A DNA stretch of 64,000 nt from Nesterenkonia xinjiangensis. GTDB taxonomy: Bacteria > Actinomycetota > Actinomycetes > Actinomycetales > Micrococcaceae. Where the stretch lies: positions 620,001 to 684,000 of the forward strand of contig NZ_JACCFY010000001.1 of NCBI RefSeq assembly GCF_013410745.1, read 5' to 3'. Positions 1 to 9,005 of this stretch are shown here, piece after piece; positions within the stretch are counted from its first letter, which is position 1; the number at the start of each line of letters is the position of its first letter. The notes under the pieces were generated by a model. The model had not been told where the DNA came from. It did not search any database and saw nothing but the letters and a program-made list of their open reading frames with translations. A program made the translations under genes and the position numbers.

Positions 1-372
1 ACTCACCACATGGACGAGGCCGAGCAGCTCTGCGACCGGCTGATCGTGGTGGATCACGGCCGCATCATGGCCGAAGGGAGCCCCTCGGGGCTCATCCGCG
101 AGCACTCCACCCGAGAGGTCCTCGAGCTGCGCTTCGGCATGGACCGCAATGCCGAGCTGGCCGAGGAGCTGGGCGCCGTGCTCGACGGCGGCGACTCCGG
201 CTTCGACCGGTTCGAGGTCCTGCCGGACCGGCTGCTGGTGTATGCGGAGCGCGCTGAAGAGGCGCTGGAACACATCCACGCCGCCGGCCACCGGCCGGTG
301 ACCTCGTTGGTGCGCCGTTCCTCGCTCGAGGATGTCTTCCTACGGCTGACCGGGAGGACCCTCGTTGACTGA
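1..372 (+). CDS. ABC transporter ATP-binding protein, C-terminal part (5' truncated by window edge)
   Basis: Reading is open from base 1 with residues THHMDEAEQLCDRL, which is the H-loop (switch histidine) and the start of the DrrA/NodI-type C-terminal region of an ABC-2 exporter ATPase; the Walker A, signature and Walker B motifs lie outside the window. The remaining part ends SLEDVFLRLTGR, a typical end for drug/polysaccharide exporter ATPases. The stop overlaps the start of the permease gene by 8 nt, so the two are translationally coupled. It would energise export by the adjacent membrane protein at the cytoplasmic face. The substrate cannot be told from this fragment. Confidence 0.9.
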   Translation, partial: THHMDEAEQLCDRLIVVDHGRIMAEGSPSGLIREHSTREVLELRFGMDRNAELAEELGAVLDGGDSGFDRFEVLPDRLLVYAERAEEALEHIHAAGHRPVTSLVRRSSLEDVFLRLTGRTLVD

Positions 373-2158
373 GACGACGCTGCCTCGCTCCACGACCGGC
401 CCGCGCACCGGCGACGGCGACCCGCCGCCGTCGCCGGCTGCTGACAAGGCGGTGCTGGCCTCCCGGGTGCGGAGCCGCGGGATCCTCTACCAGGCCGAGC
501 ACACGCTGCGCGGCATGCGCGCCTATGCGGTGGTGATCCTGACCAGCTCCATCGCGCAGCCGATCATGTACATCCTGGCCATGGGCCTGGGGCTCGGGGT
601 GCTGGTGGGCGACCGTGCTGATCTGACCGCCTACGGCGCCGAGTCCTACCTGATGTACATCGGCCCGGCGATCCTGGCCTCGACGATGGCGATGTCCGCC
701 GGCATCGAGTTCACCTTCCCGGTGATGGAGAAGTTCAAGTGGCGACGCATCTACTACGGGGCGCAGGCATCCCCGCTGACTCCGACGCAGATCGCCTCCG
801 GCCACATCCTGGCTGTCTGCGCGCGCTTCGGCGTCCACGGGCTGGTGTTCACCGGGGTGCTGGTGGCCGTCGGCGCGACGACCAGTCCCTGGGCGTGGCT
901 GCAGGTGTTCACCGCCGCGTTGGGCTCGCTCGCGCTGGGCCTGCCGATCATGGCCTACATCGCGTCGCTGCGGGATGAGAAGGGCCATGCCGCGCTGATC
1001 CAGCGGTTCATCATCATGCCGCTGTTCCTGTTCTCCGGCACCTTCTATCCGCTGACCAACCTGCCCGGAGCCCTCCAGCTGATCGGCTGGTTCTCCCCCA
1101 TCTGGCACGCCAACGAGCTGGGCCGAGTGCTGGCCTTCGGGCAGCCGATGTCGGCGGGCATGGCCACCGTGCACCTGGGCTACCTGCTGGTGCTCGCCGG
1201 AGCCGCCTGGTTCTGGGTGCGCCGGATCTACATCCGCCGCCTGGGACTCGCCGAGTGGCGCGGCCGCACCCCCGGGGAGAAGTCTCGCCTGAAGCGCGAG
1301 GCCCGTCTGGAGGCCAAGGACCTGGCCGCCGGTCCCCCGGCGCCCGGGACGCCTCCGGTGAAGGTCCGGTCCGGACTGGCCGGGAACTACTACTCGGGGA
1401 ACATCCGTGCGGTCTTCTCCCGCGGAATGTCGGCCATCCGCAACAACCGTGGTGTCATCTTCCTCTCCGGATTCCTCGAGCCGGTGCTGTTCCTGACCTC
1501 CTTCGGGCTGGGCATCAGTCCGATGATCTCCGGGATCGAAGCCGCCGACGGCGGCCAGATGAGCTACGCCGCGTTCATCGCCCCGGCGCTGCTGGCCGTC
1601 TCCGCGATGAACGGCGCGGTGTTCGACTCCACGTGGAACGTGTTCTTCAAGCTCAAGATCACGAAGCTGTATCAGTCGATGATGGCGACCTCGCTGGGGC
1701 CTCTCGACGTCGCGGTCGGGGAGATCCTTCTGGCGCTCTTCCGCGGCGGGATCTATGCCCTGGGCTTCCTCACCGTGCTGGTCGCCGCCGACCTGGTCAG
1801 CCCGCTCTCGGCGCTGGTGATGCTGGTGGCGGCGCTGTTCATCGCCTTCGGCTTCGCCGCCGTGGGGATGGCGGTCACCTCCTTCATGAGCCGGTTCCAG
1901 CAGATGGACTGGATGATGATGGTCATGATGCCGATGTTCCTGTTCTCGGCCACCCTGTTCCCCATCGACGTCTACCCGTCGGGAGTGCAGTGGGTGATCC
2001 AGGCCCTGCCGCTGTGGCATGCGGTGGAGCTCATGCGGGACATCGCCGCGTTCTCCTTCAGCACGCTCACCCTGGTGCACATCGGCTATTACCTGGTGAT
2101 GATCGCCGTCGGGATGACAGTGGCGACGCTGCGGATGCGCCGGCTCTTCCTGCGCTGA
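365..2158 (+). CDS. ABC-2 type transporter permease, two fused permease domains
   Basis: 597 aa with a TTG start overlapping the ATPase stop. Two homologous ABC-2 membrane domains lie in tandem: residues about 35-285 and about 335-597, joined by a charged linker near 290-330. Each half carries the usual six-helix pattern, and the motif FLFSGTFYPL in the first half matches FLFSATLFPI in the second, as in NodJ/DrrB-type exporters. Most relatives are half-size (about 250-280 aa) and dimerise; here the dimer is built into one chain. Probably exports a lipid, drug or polysaccharide precursor with the upstream ATPase. A weak 6-bp hairpin overlaps the stop region (2157-2179). Confidence 0.88.
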   Translation: MTETTLPRSTTGPRTGDGDPPPSPAADKAVLASRVRSRGILYQAEHTLRGMRAYAVVILTSSIAQPIMYILAMGLGLGVLVGDRADLTAYGAESYLMYIGPAILASTMAMSAGIEFTFPVMEKFKWRRIYYGAQASPLTPTQIASGHILAVCARFGVHGLVFTGVLVAVGATTSPWAWLQVFTAALGSLALGLPIMAYIASLRDEKGHAALIQRFIIMPLFLFSGTFYPLTNLPGALQLIGWFSPIWHANELGRVLAFGQPMSAGMATVHLGYLLVLAGAAWFWVRRIYIRRLGLAEWRGRTPGEKSRLKREARLEAKDLAAGPPAPGTPPVKVRSGLAGNYYSGNIRAVFSRGMSAIRNNRGVIFLSGFLEPVLFLTSFGLGISPMISGIEAADGGQMSYAAFIAPALLAVSAMNGAVFDSTWNVFFKLKITKLYQSMMATSLGPLDVAVGEILLALFRGGIYALGFLTVLVAADLVSPLSALVMLVAALFIAFGFAAVGMAVTSFMSRFQQMDWMMMVMMPMFLFSATLFPIDVYPSGVQWVIQALPLWHAVELMRDIAAFSFSTLTLVHIGYYLVMIAVGMTVATLRMRRLFLR

Positions 2159-2185
2159 ACCCGCTGAAGCTGTGGGTTCCGGACC

Positions 2186-3202
2186 TCAGAACACCTGGCT
2201 GTAGGCATTGAGCGCCGGCTGCCCTCCCAGGTGGGCGTAGAGCACTGTGGAATCGGAGGGGATCTCGGCGTCACGGACCAGGTCCATCAGCCCTGCCATG
2301 GACTTGCCCTCATAGACGGGGTCGAGGATGACGCCCTCCAACTGGGCGGTGGCGCGGATGGCCTCGACGGTGGAGTCCACCGGGACGCCGTACTCCTGCC
2401 CCGCCCAGCCGGCGAGCACGGTGATCTCCTCCTCGGACAGCTCCCGGCCCAGACCGATCAGCTCGGCGGTGCCGCGCGCGATGCGGCTGACCTGGGCGCG
2501 GGTCTTCTCCACGGTGGCGGAGGCGTCGATGCCGATGATCCGGCGCGGGCGTCCGCCCGCCTCCTGGAGCGCGGCGAAGCCGGCGATCATCCCGGCATGG
2601 GTGGATCCGGTGACCGTGCAGACCACGATCGTGTCGAAGAAGACGCCGAGCCGCTCTTCCTGCTCGGCGACCTCATAGGCCCAGTTCGCGAAGCCGAGCC
2701 CACCGAGCGGATGCTCCGAGGCCCCGGCGGGAATGGGATACGGGGTTCCTCCCTCGGCCTTGACCTCGGCGATGGCCTGCTCCCAGCTGGTCCGGATCCC
2801 AATGTCGAAGCCGGCGTCGTCCAGGCGCACGTCAGCCCCCATGATGCGCGAGAGCAGGATGTTGCCGACCTGGTCATTGACCGGGTCGTCCCAGTCCACC
2901 CAGCGCTCCTGGACCAGTCTGGCCTTCAGCCCCAGCGTCGCGGCGACGGCCGCGACCTGCCGCGTGTGATTCGACTGGTAGCCCCCGATGGAGACGATCG
3001 TGTCGGCCCCCGAGGCGAGGATGTCCGGAACGATGTACTCCAGCTTGCGCGTCTTGTTCCCGCCGTAGGCGAGCCCGGAGTTCACGTCCTCCCGCTTGGC
3101 CCAGATCTGCGCCCCGCCCAGATGCGAGCTCAGCCTCGGCATCGGATGCACCGGACTCGGGCCGAAGGTCAGCGGGTGGCGGGGAAAGTCAGTGATGGCC
3201 AT
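2186..3202 (-). CDS. acdS: 1-aminocyclopropane-1-carboxylate (ACC) deaminase
   Basis: PLP enzyme of the D-cysteine desulfhydrase/ACC deaminase family; ACC deaminases cleave the ethylene precursor ACC to 2-oxobutyrate and ammonia. The ATG at 3202 is chosen because AAGGAG lies just upstream; it gives 338 aa, the usual family length. The Schiff-base lysine is Lys50 in [10 protein letters not shown], and Ser77 in GGYQSNHTR is the substrate-binding serine. Transcribed divergently from a GntR regulator that probably controls it. Discrimination from D-cysteine desulfhydrase depends on a few active-site residues that cannot be settled by eye, so ACC deaminase is likely but not certain. Confidence 0.85.
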   Translation of the reverse strand: MAITDFPRHPLTFGPSPVHPMPRLSSHLGGAQIWAKREDVNSGLAYGGNKTRKLEYIVPDILASGADTIVSIGGYQSNHTRQVAAVAATLGLKARLVQERWVDWDDPVNDQVGNILLSRIMGADVRLDDAGFDIGIRTSWEQAIAEVKAEGGTPYPIPAGASEHPLGGLGFANWAYEVAEQEERLGVFFDTIVVCTVTGSTHAGMIAGFAALQEAGGRPRRIIGIDASATVEKTRAQVSRIARGTAELIGLGRELSEEEITVLAGWAGQEYGVPVDSTVEAIRATAQLEGVILDPVYEGKSMAGLMDLVRDAEIPSDSTVLYAHLGGQPALNAYSQVF

Positions 3203-3260
3203 GAGGGCTCCTTCAGGCGGCCCCGCAGGCGTTCGCCGGGCACAGGGTCTGAGAGTTATC

Positions 3261-3270
3261 CAATATATTG
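3261..3270. promoter_or_regulatory. Palindrome in the acdS/gntR divergent promoter region, candidate operator
   Basis: CAATATATTG is a perfect 10-bp palindrome in an otherwise GC-rich 190-bp divergent intergenic region. Flanking T3259/A3272 and T3257/A3274 also match. FCD-type GntR regulators often bind short AT-rich palindromes of this kind between themselves and their target. A TACCAT -10-like box for the regulator lies at 3275-3280. Assignment as the operator is inference from position and symmetry. Confidence 0.45.
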
Positions 3271-3392
3271 CACATACCATTCCACGCTCCCCTAGGATGC
3301 TGTCAAGAGGATGTCCACCCCCGGACCCTGAGGTCCATGATGTCGAGGACGACGACGCCACCCGCCGTCCTCGCCGGAGGAGACGACCGTCC

Positions 3393-4037
3393 ATGCCCGT
3401 CCCCGTCGCCCGAGGGGTGCATCGCCGCGGCCTGCTGCGTGACGAGGTCTATCGCTCGATCCGTCAGGCCATCATCACCGGTGAGCTCGGCCCCGGAGAG
3501 CAGCTGCGAGACACCCAGCTCGAGGACTGGCTGGGCGTCTCACGCACTCCGATCCGAGAGGCCCTGCTCCGCCTGGAGCGCGACGGCCTGGTCAGCGCGC
3601 AGCCCGGCCGCCGCACCACCGTCGCCGCGGAGGACCCGGAGCGGGTGGCCCAGGCCCGGGACGTCGCCGCGACGCTGCACGAGCTGGCCGTCCGAACCGC
3701 GGCCGAGCGGCTCACCGATGCCGACCTCACACAGATGGATACGGCCAACGACCGGCTGCGTCAGGCTCTCGAGACGCACGACGCGCCAGGAGCCGTCGCC
3801 GCGGACGAGGCGTTCCACGCCGTCGTCGTGGGCCGGGCGAGGAACCCGGTGCTGCAGGAGACCCTGGACCAGGTGGTGGCCCTGCTGCGACGCACCGAGC
3901 ACCTGCATTTCGGCAGCATGACCGGCACCGCCTCACCGGACCAGCATGATCAGATCCTGGCCGCGCTGCGGGACGGAGACGCTGAGGAGGCCGCCCGACT
4001 GACCCGGCTCAACTGGGCCGGCCTGGGCGAAGGGTGA
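3393..4037 (+). CDS. GntR family (FCD-type) transcriptional regulator
   Basis: 214 aa. Start at ATG 3393 because GGAGGAG lies 10 nt upstream and the winged helix begins normally after it; an in-frame extension upstream lacks a conserved sequence. Residues about 12-75 form the winged helix-turn-helix ([14 protein letters not shown] is the recognition region), and residues about 85-205 are an all-helical FCD ligand domain of the FadR/VanR kind. Divergent from the ACC deaminase gene, so a local regulator responding to an amino or organic acid is likely. It converges with folD across a long palindrome that may end both transcripts. Confidence 0.85.
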   Translation: MPVPVARGVHRRGLLRDEVYRSIRQAIITGELGPGEQLRDTQLEDWLGVSRTPIREALLRLERDGLVSAQPGRRTTVAAEDPERVAQARDVAATLHELAVRTAAERLTDADLTQMDTANDRLRQALETHDAPGAVAADEAFHAVVVGRARNPVLQETLDQVVALLRRTEHLHFGSMTGTASPDQHDQILAALRDGDAEEAARLTRLNWAGLGEG

Positions 4038-4051
4038 CCACCGCCGAGCCA

Positions 4052-4128
4052 CGAGTGGCCACGAATCCCGGCATCTCCCCGGCGACACGCCGTGTCGCCG
4101 GGCAGATGCCGGGATTCGTGGCCACTCG
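4052..4128. repeat. Long near-perfect palindrome (37-bp arms, 3-nt loop), REP-like element, copy A
   Basis: Arms at 4052-4088 and 4092-4128 are reverse complements with a single mismatch; the centre is GCC. The outer arm contains TGGCCACGAAT. It sits between the converging gntR and folD genes, so it can act as a bidirectional terminator, but it is far longer than needed for that. A related, more diverged palindrome of about the same length occurs at 52392-52465 with the same outer core, suggesting a dispersed palindromic repeat family. Confidence 0.8.
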
Positions 4129-4141
4129 ACGTCGAGAGGGG

Positions 4142-5047
4142 TCAGCCGGCCTGACGCTCGGCGGCCTCCACCACATTGGTCATCAGCAGCGCCACCGTCA
4201 TGGGGCCCACTCCGCCCGGGTTGGGTGAGAGCCAGCCGGCGACGTCGACCACGTCCGGGTGGACGTCTCCGTACACCTTCGCCTTCCCGCCGGCAGGGTC
4301 CTCCTCGCGGGTGACGCCGACGTCGAGCACGGCGGCGCCGGGCTTCACGTCCTCAGGCCTCACCAGGTGCTTGACCCCGGCCGCTGCGATGATCACGTCC
4401 GCCTGGCGCAGGTGATGCGGCATGTCCACGGTTCCGGTGTGCGTCAGCGTGACCGTGGCATTGATCTCCCGCCGGGTCAGCAGCAGACCGATGGACCGAC
4501 CGATGGTCACCCCCCGCCCGACGACGACCACATGCTTGCCGGCGAAGTCATAGCCCTGACGCAGCAGGAGCTCGATCGCCCCGCGCGGGGTGCACGGCAG
4601 CGGGGTATGGATCGGCTGGTTGACGTTGAGGACCAGCCGCCCCAGGTTGGTGGGGTGCAGCCCGTCAGCGTCCTTGGCGGGGTCGATGCGCTCGAGCACA
4701 CGATCGGTGTCGAGATGCTTCGGCAGCGGCAGCTGCACGATGTACCCGTGGCAGGCGGGGTCAGCGTTGAGCTCGTCGATCAGCGCCTCGACCTGCTCCT
4801 GGGTGGCGTCCTCGGGCAGCTCACGCTGGATCGAGTTCATCCCGATGGCCTGGGACCGCTTGTGCTTCATCCCCACGTAGAGCTGTGAGGCCGGGTCCGC
4901 GCCCACGAGGACGGTGGCGATGCCCGGGGTGACGCCCCGCTCCTTCAGCGCCGCCACCCGCTGGGTCAGCTCGGCGCGGATCTCCGCCGACGCCGCCTTG
5001 CCGTCCAATCGCCGGGCCGTGCCGGAGGTGGTGTCCTGCTGAGCCAT
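4142..5047 (-). CDS. folD: Bifunctional methylenetetrahydrofolate dehydrogenase/methenyltetrahydrofolate cyclohydrolase
   Basis: 301 aa from ATG 5047, whose A overlaps the last base of the glyA stop (TGATG). In-frame GTG codons at 5053 and 5050 are possible alternatives. Family marks: [14 protein letters not shown] (catalytic Lys/Tyr region), QLPLPKHLD, and the nucleotide-binding [16 protein letters not shown] followed by [13 protein letters not shown]; ends with the usual [13 protein letters not shown]. It interconverts 5,10-methylene-, methenyl- and 10-formyl-THF in the cytosol. Second gene of the glyA-folD operon, so serine-derived one-carbon units pass directly to the formyl-THF pool used by purH elsewhere in the window. 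Confidence 0.95.
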   Translation of the reverse strand: MAQQDTTSGTARRLDGKAASAEIRAELTQRVAALKERGVTPGIATVLVGADPASQLYVGMKHKRSQAIGMNSIQRELPEDATQEQVEALIDELNADPACHGYIVQLPLPKHLDTDRVLERIDPAKDADGLHPTNLGRLVLNVNQPIHTPLPCTPRGAIELLLRQGYDFAGKHVVVVGRGVTIGRSIGLLLTRREINATVTLTHTGTVDMPHHLRQADVIIAAAGVKHLVRPEDVKPGAAVLDVGVTREEDPAGGKAKVYGDVHPDVVDVAGWLSPNPGGVGPMTVALLMTNVVEAAERQAG

Positions 5048-6348
5048 CACCACTCCTCCAGGCCCTCGTAGAGCGGGAAGTCAGCGGTGAGCTGGGCCAC
5101 GCGCGCCTTCAGCGGCTCGAGGTCGGCCTGACCGGCGGCGCCCTGCTTGAGGACCTCGGCGATGATGTCGGCGACCTCGGCGAACTCGACGTCCCCGAAG
5201 CCGCGGGAGGCCAGTGCGGGGGTGCCGATGCGCAGTCCGGAGGTCACCATCGGCGGGCGCGGGTCATTGGGCACCGCGTTGCGGTTGACGGTGATGCCGA
5301 CCTCGTGGAGGAGGTCCTCGGCCTGCTTGCCGTCCATCTCGGAGTGACGCAGGTCCACCAGCACCAGATGCACGTCGGTGCCCCCGGTGAGCACGTTGAC
5401 GCCCTGGGCGGTGACGTCGTCGGCGACCAGACGCTCGGCCAGGATCTGCGCCCCGGAGACCGTGCGCTGCTGGCGGGCCTTGAAGTCCTCGGAGGCGGCG
5501 ATCTTGAAGGCGATCGCCTTCGCGGCGATGGCGTGCATCAGGGGGCCGCCCTGCTGGCCCGGGAACACAGCCGAGTTGATCTTCTTCTTGTGCTCCTCCT
5601 TGCAGAGGATCATGCCGGAGCGGGGTCCGGCCAGCGTCTTGTGCACCGTGGTGGTGACGACGTCGGCGTGCGGCACCGGGTTGGGGTGCAGCCCGGCCGC
5701 CACCAGACCGGCGAAGTGCGCCATGTCCACCCAGAGGATCGCACCGACCTCGTCGGCGATCTCGCGGAACTTCGCGAAGTCGAGCTGACGGGGGTAGGCG
5801 GACCAGCCTGCGACGATCATGTGCGGGCGCTCCGCCAGGGCCTGCTCGCGCACCTTCTCCATGTCGATCAGGCCGGTCTCGGAGTCGACCTCATAGGCGG
5901 CGACCTCGTGGAACTTGCCCGAATAGTTCAGCTTCATGCCGTGGGTCAGGTGGCCGCCGTGGGCCAGTGAGAGGCCCATGAGCTTGTCCCCGGGCTTCAT
6001 GAACGCCGTCATCACTGCGACGTTGGCCTGCGCACCGGCGTGGGGCTGCACATTGGCATGCTCCGCGCCGAAGAGCTCCTTGGCACGCTCGATGGCGAGG
6101 TTCTCTGCGACGTCGACGAACTCGCAGCCGCCGTAGTAGCGACGGCCCGGGTAGCCCTCGGCGTACTTGTTGGTCAGCACCGACCCCTGCGCCTCGAGCA
6201 CCGCGCGCGGCACGAAATTCTCAGAGGCGATCATCTCCAGAGTCCCCCGCTGGCGTCCCAGCTCGTCGGAGATCGCCTGGGCGATCTCGGGGTCGACCTC
6301 GGACAGTGGCGCGGTGTTGATGTTCACGGTGGACTCGGCAGTGGTCAT
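5047..6348 (-). CDS. glyA: Serine hydroxymethyltransferase
   Basis: 433 aa cytosolic PLP enzyme converting serine and THF to glycine and 5,10-methylene-THF. The PLP lysine is Lys237 in [15 protein letters not shown]; other family marks are [16 protein letters not shown] near residue 41, QPHAGAQAN near 101 and [13 protein letters not shown] near 207. Length is normal. It starts at ATG 6348 with GAGGAG a few bases upstream. Translationally coupled to folD. A -10-like TAGACT at 6453-6448 would give a leader of about 95 nt; no known riboswitch is recognised in it. Confidence 0.96.
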   Translation of the reverse strand: MTTAESTVNINTAPLSEVDPEIAQAISDELGRQRGTLEMIASENFVPRAVLEAQGSVLTNKYAEGYPGRRYYGGCEFVDVAENLAIERAKELFGAEHANVQPHAGAQANVAVMTAFMKPGDKLMGLSLAHGGHLTHGMKLNYSGKFHEVAAYEVDSETGLIDMEKVREQALAERPHMIVAGWSAYPRQLDFAKFREIADEVGAILWVDMAHFAGLVAAGLHPNPVPHADVVTTTVHKTLAGPRSGMILCKEEHKKKINSAVFPGQQGGPLMHAIAAKAIAFKIAASEDFKARQQRTVSGAQILAERLVADDVTAQGVNVLTGGTDVHLVLVDLRHSEMDGKQAEDLLHEVGITVNRNAVPNDPRPPMVTSGLRIGTPALASRGFGDVEFAEVADIIAEVLKQGAAGQADLEPLKARVAQLTADFPLYEGLEEW

Positions 6349-6447
6349 CGACGCGGTCTCCTCGCTGTGAGTTCAGGAACGACGGCGGCCCGGGCCGGGA
6401 CTGTCTCTCGCAGGGCAGAGCCCCGGATCCGCCCGCAGTCGGGTGCC

Positions 6448-6453
6448 AGTCTA
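6448..6453 (-). promoter_or_regulatory. Candidate -10 box of glyA-folD
   Basis: TAGACT on the minus strand, matching the actinobacterial TANNNT consensus, about 95 nt before the glyA start. No convincing -35 was seen. The resulting leader is GC-rich and can fold, but does not look like a THF, glycine or SAM riboswitch by eye. Confidence 0.4.
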
Positions 6454-6535
6454 ACGCCGGGAGGCCCCACGGCGACGAGAGTCGCCGAATTCTGTCACGC
6501 AGTCGCGGAGTCCGAGCGCCGCTGACCTCACCTTC

Positions 6536-6564
6536 TTGACGTGTGCGCTCCCTCACAGTACATT
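6536..6564 (+). promoter_or_regulatory. Promoter of the sugar ABC importer/GH32 operon
   Basis: TTGACG (6536-6541), 17-bp spacer, TACATT (6559-6564): a near-consensus sigma-70-type promoter, stronger than most in the window. The binding-protein start is at 6589, and an 18-bp inverted repeat starts right after the -10 box, a standard arrangement for repression by a LacI-family protein. Confidence 0.75.
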
Positions 6565-6582
6565 TCCTCACACGTGTTAGGA
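6565..6582. promoter_or_regulatory. 18-bp inverted repeat, probable LacI-family operator
   Basis: TCCTCACACGTGTTAGGA: the two 9-bp halves are reverse complements except for one pair, with the central CG step typical of LacI/GalR-family operators. It covers the expected transcription start and reaches the AGGAGG ribosome-binding site. The obvious ligand is the LacI-type regulator encoded at 11229-12269, at the end of the same cluster. The match of regulator to site is inference. Confidence 0.65.
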
Positions 6583-6588
6583 GGCACT

Positions 6589-8001
6589 ATGCACATCTCA
6601 TCGCATACTCGGACCCTCACCCGGCGCACGCTGCTCGGAGTGGGCGGACTCGCCGCTCTCGGAGGCACCGTCGCGGCCTGGCCGCGTCTGGCCGGTCAGG
6701 ACATCCCCGGCCGGGGCGAGGACGTCCTGCGCGTCGCCATCCAGGGCACCGCCCAGGACGCGGCGGCCCGCCAGGACCTGGCCGACGAGTTCACCGCCGA
6801 GAATCCCGACATCCCCGTGCGGATCGAGGCGATCCAAGCCGTCGACTGGGGCGACTTCTTCACCAAGATCCTCACCATGGTGGCCTCGGGGACCGCGCCC
6901 GACGTCGTCTACGTCGCCACTGAGGGCGCCCAGCTCTTCGCCGAGCGGCTCGCCGAGCCGCTGGACGACTGGATCACCCATGACGAGGCAGCCCTGGAGA
7001 ACTACTTCGAGGACGTCCACCCCTCGCTCATCGAAGCCTTCATGTACCAGGGCAGCCTCTACGTGCTGCCGCTGGACTTCAATGCGGCCAACATGTATCT
7101 CAACCTGCCGACCCTGGAGCGCGCGGGCCTGGACTTCCCCTCCCCCGACTGGGACATCGACGAGTTCGAGCAGATGCTGCGCACGATGCGCGACACGGCC
7201 GAGGGCGGGTTCGTCCCCTATTTCTGGACCAACCGGCTCTTCGGAGGAATCGTCCCCTGGCTCTATGCCAATGACACCAGCATTCTCACCGAGGACAGGT
7301 TCTCCGGCGGCGACTGGCTGTGGGACCGGTTCTACACACCGGAGCTGACGGCCGAGCGTCGTGGCGGGTACCGCTGGACCAGCTCCAACGTCAGCGACCC
7401 GCGCGTCGTGGAGACCTTCGAACGCCTGCAGGGCTGGGTCAACGAAGGGCTCAGCATCCGTCCCGAGGAGGGCGGGGGCAACTCGCTGATCGGGCTGTTC
7501 GCCTCCGATCGCATCGGCGCCACCCCCGCTGGCGGCTATTGGGCCCAGGGCCTGCATGAGAACGGCATGTCCGACGAGGACGTCGACGTCCAGTACTTCC
7601 CCCGGTGGCGCAGTCAGCGGCACCAGTTCGGAACGGCCGGGTATTCGATCATGCGCACCTCTGAGCGCAAGGAGCAGGCCTGGCGCTGGCTGGAGTTCAC
7701 GACCCGCAAGGAGTCCATGGAGCTGGCGATGCCCGTGCCCACCACCACTCCGACGCGCCGCTCCATGGTCGACGAGGCCTTCTACCGGGAGACCGGGCCC
7801 CGCAATTGGAAGGTGTTCTACGACACGCTCGACGACTTCCCGTCCTCCGGCCCGATTCCGGCTCCTCCTCAGCAGGCCGAGGTGGAGAACGCCCTGGCCC
7901 GGAACGTCGCCCTGGGCATGAGCGGCGGTCCGGCGCAGCTGGAGACAGCCCTTGACCGCCTCGACCGTGAACTCACCGTCGCCATGGAGAAGAGCTCATG
8001 A
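6589..8001 (+). CDS. Extracellular sugar-binding protein of an ABC importer (Tat signal)
   Basis: 470 aa; ATG 6589 follows AGGAGG directly. The N-terminus has a twin-arginine signal (LTRRTLLGVGGLAALGG), so export by Tat rather than as a Sec lipoprotein is expected; no lipobox Cys follows. The rest is a family-1 solute-binding protein (MalE/UgpB-like) with the usual GTAPDVVYV segment near residue 100 and a C-terminal tail contacting the permeases. It would deliver an oligosaccharide to the two permeases that follow. The 3' end overlaps the next start by ATGA, so the genes are coupled. The adjacent beta-fructosidase suggests sucrose or fructo-oligosaccharides as ligand. Confidence 0.88.
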   Translation: MHISSHTRTLTRRTLLGVGGLAALGGTVAAWPRLAGQDIPGRGEDVLRVAIQGTAQDAAARQDLADEFTAENPDIPVRIEAIQAVDWGDFFTKILTMVASGTAPDVVYVATEGAQLFAERLAEPLDDWITHDEAALENYFEDVHPSLIEAFMYQGSLYVLPLDFNAANMYLNLPTLERAGLDFPSPDWDIDEFEQMLRTMRDTAEGGFVPYFWTNRLFGGIVPWLYANDTSILTEDRFSGGDWLWDRFYTPELTAERRGGYRWTSSNVSDPRVVETFERLQGWVNEGLSIRPEEGGGNSLIGLFASDRIGATPAGGYWAQGLHENGMSDEDVDVQYFPRWRSQRHQFGTAGYSIMRTSERKEQAWRWLEFTTRKESMELAMPVPTTTPTRRSMVDEAFYRETGPRNWKVFYDTLDDFPSSGPIPAPPQQAEVENALARNVALGMSGGPAQLETALDRLDRELTVAMEKSS

Positions 8002-8960
8002 CCACCACCCCTGCACCTGACCGGGAAGCGGCCCGTTCGGCCCGCCCCACGACGCCGTCCACCCCCACGACGACGCCCCGGATCCGCTCGCGCTCCGAAC
8101 GTTGGGTGATCATCCTCCTGCTGGCACCCACGCTGATCGGCATGGGGGTGTTCACCCTGTTGCCGATCGTCGGCTCGCTGGCCCTGGCCTTCTTCCACTG
8201 GGATCTGCTCTCGACCCCGCAGTTCGCCGGGGTCGACAACTTCATCGCCCTCGGCGCCGACGCCACCGTCCGCACGGCCTTCCTGAACACCATCGTGTTC
8301 GTGCTCATCGCGGTGACGCTGCAGCTGAGCCTGGCGATGTTCCTGGCGGTGATGGTCCAGTCCCGCATGCCCGACTGGCTGCGGCTGTTCTTCCGCTCCA
8401 CGTTCTTCTTTCCCCTGGTGCTCTCCGCGGCCGGGGTCTCCATCTTCATGAGCTACCTGTTCAACGAGCAGTTCGGCGTCGTGAACTGGATGCTCGGCCT
8501 GGTGGGCATCCCGAACGTCCCCTGGCTGACGACGCCGACCGGAGCCGCCGCCGTGGTGATCTTCGTCTTCGTCTGGCAGAACTTCGGATTCTCCTTCCTG
8601 ATCCTTCTGGGTGGGATCGCCTCCATCCCCAAGGAGCTCTACGAGGCCGCCGAGATCGACGGAGCCCGGGGCTGGGGAGCGTTCAAGAACGTCACCTTCC
8701 CGCTGGTCTCCCCCTCGCTGCTGGTCGCCTCGGTGACCGCGATGATCATGGCGCTGCAGGTCTTCGACCAGCCCTACGTGCTGACCCGCGGCGGGCCCGG
8801 CGACTCCACGAGATCCGCGGTCATGGTCGTCTTCGAGGCCGCCTTCCAGCGTCTGGAGTTCGGCCTCGCCTCGGCCGCCGGCCTGGTCCTGATGCTGATC
8901 ATCATGCTCATCACCTGGGCGCAGTTCCGCCTCTCCCGCCGATTCGTCTTCTACCAGTGA
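7998..8960 (+). CDS. Sugar ABC transporter permease, MalF/UgpA type
   Basis: 320 aa, six predicted membrane helices after a cytoplasmic N-terminal tail of about 35 residues rich in Pro/Thr/Arg. The EAA loop that docks the ATPase is near residues 214-233 (ELYEAAEIDGARGWGAFKNV). The start codon overlaps the stop of the binding-protein gene. It forms a heterodimer with the next gene product. No ATPase is encoded in the cluster, so a shared MsmK/MsiK-like ATPase elsewhere in the genome is expected, as is common for actinobacterial sugar importers. Confidence 0.92.
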   Translation: MTTTPAPDREAARSARPTTPSTPTTTPRIRSRSERWVIILLLAPTLIGMGVFTLLPIVGSLALAFFHWDLLSTPQFAGVDNFIALGADATVRTAFLNTIVFVLIAVTLQLSLAMFLAVMVQSRMPDWLRLFFRSTFFFPLVLSAAGVSIFMSYLFNEQFGVVNWMLGLVGIPNVPWLTTPTGAAAVVIFVFVWQNFGFSFLILLGGIASIPKELYEAAEIDGARGWGAFKNVTFPLVSPSLLVASVTAMIMALQVFDQPYVLTRGGPGDSTRSAVMVVFEAAFQRLEFGLASAAGLVLMLIIMLITWAQFRLSRRFVFYQ

Positions 8961-9005
8961 ACCGTCAGACGTCCTCACGACCTCTGACGAAGGAGCTCTG
9001 ATCCC

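Noticed and set aside
92-2080. Long minus-strand open frame opposite the ABC exporter genes
   Set aside because: It is the mirror of GC-rich codon usage: rich in His/Arg/Gly/Gln, with no start signal or recognisable domain. Similar long mirror frames occur opposite GH13, purH, icd, the permease and PTS genes.
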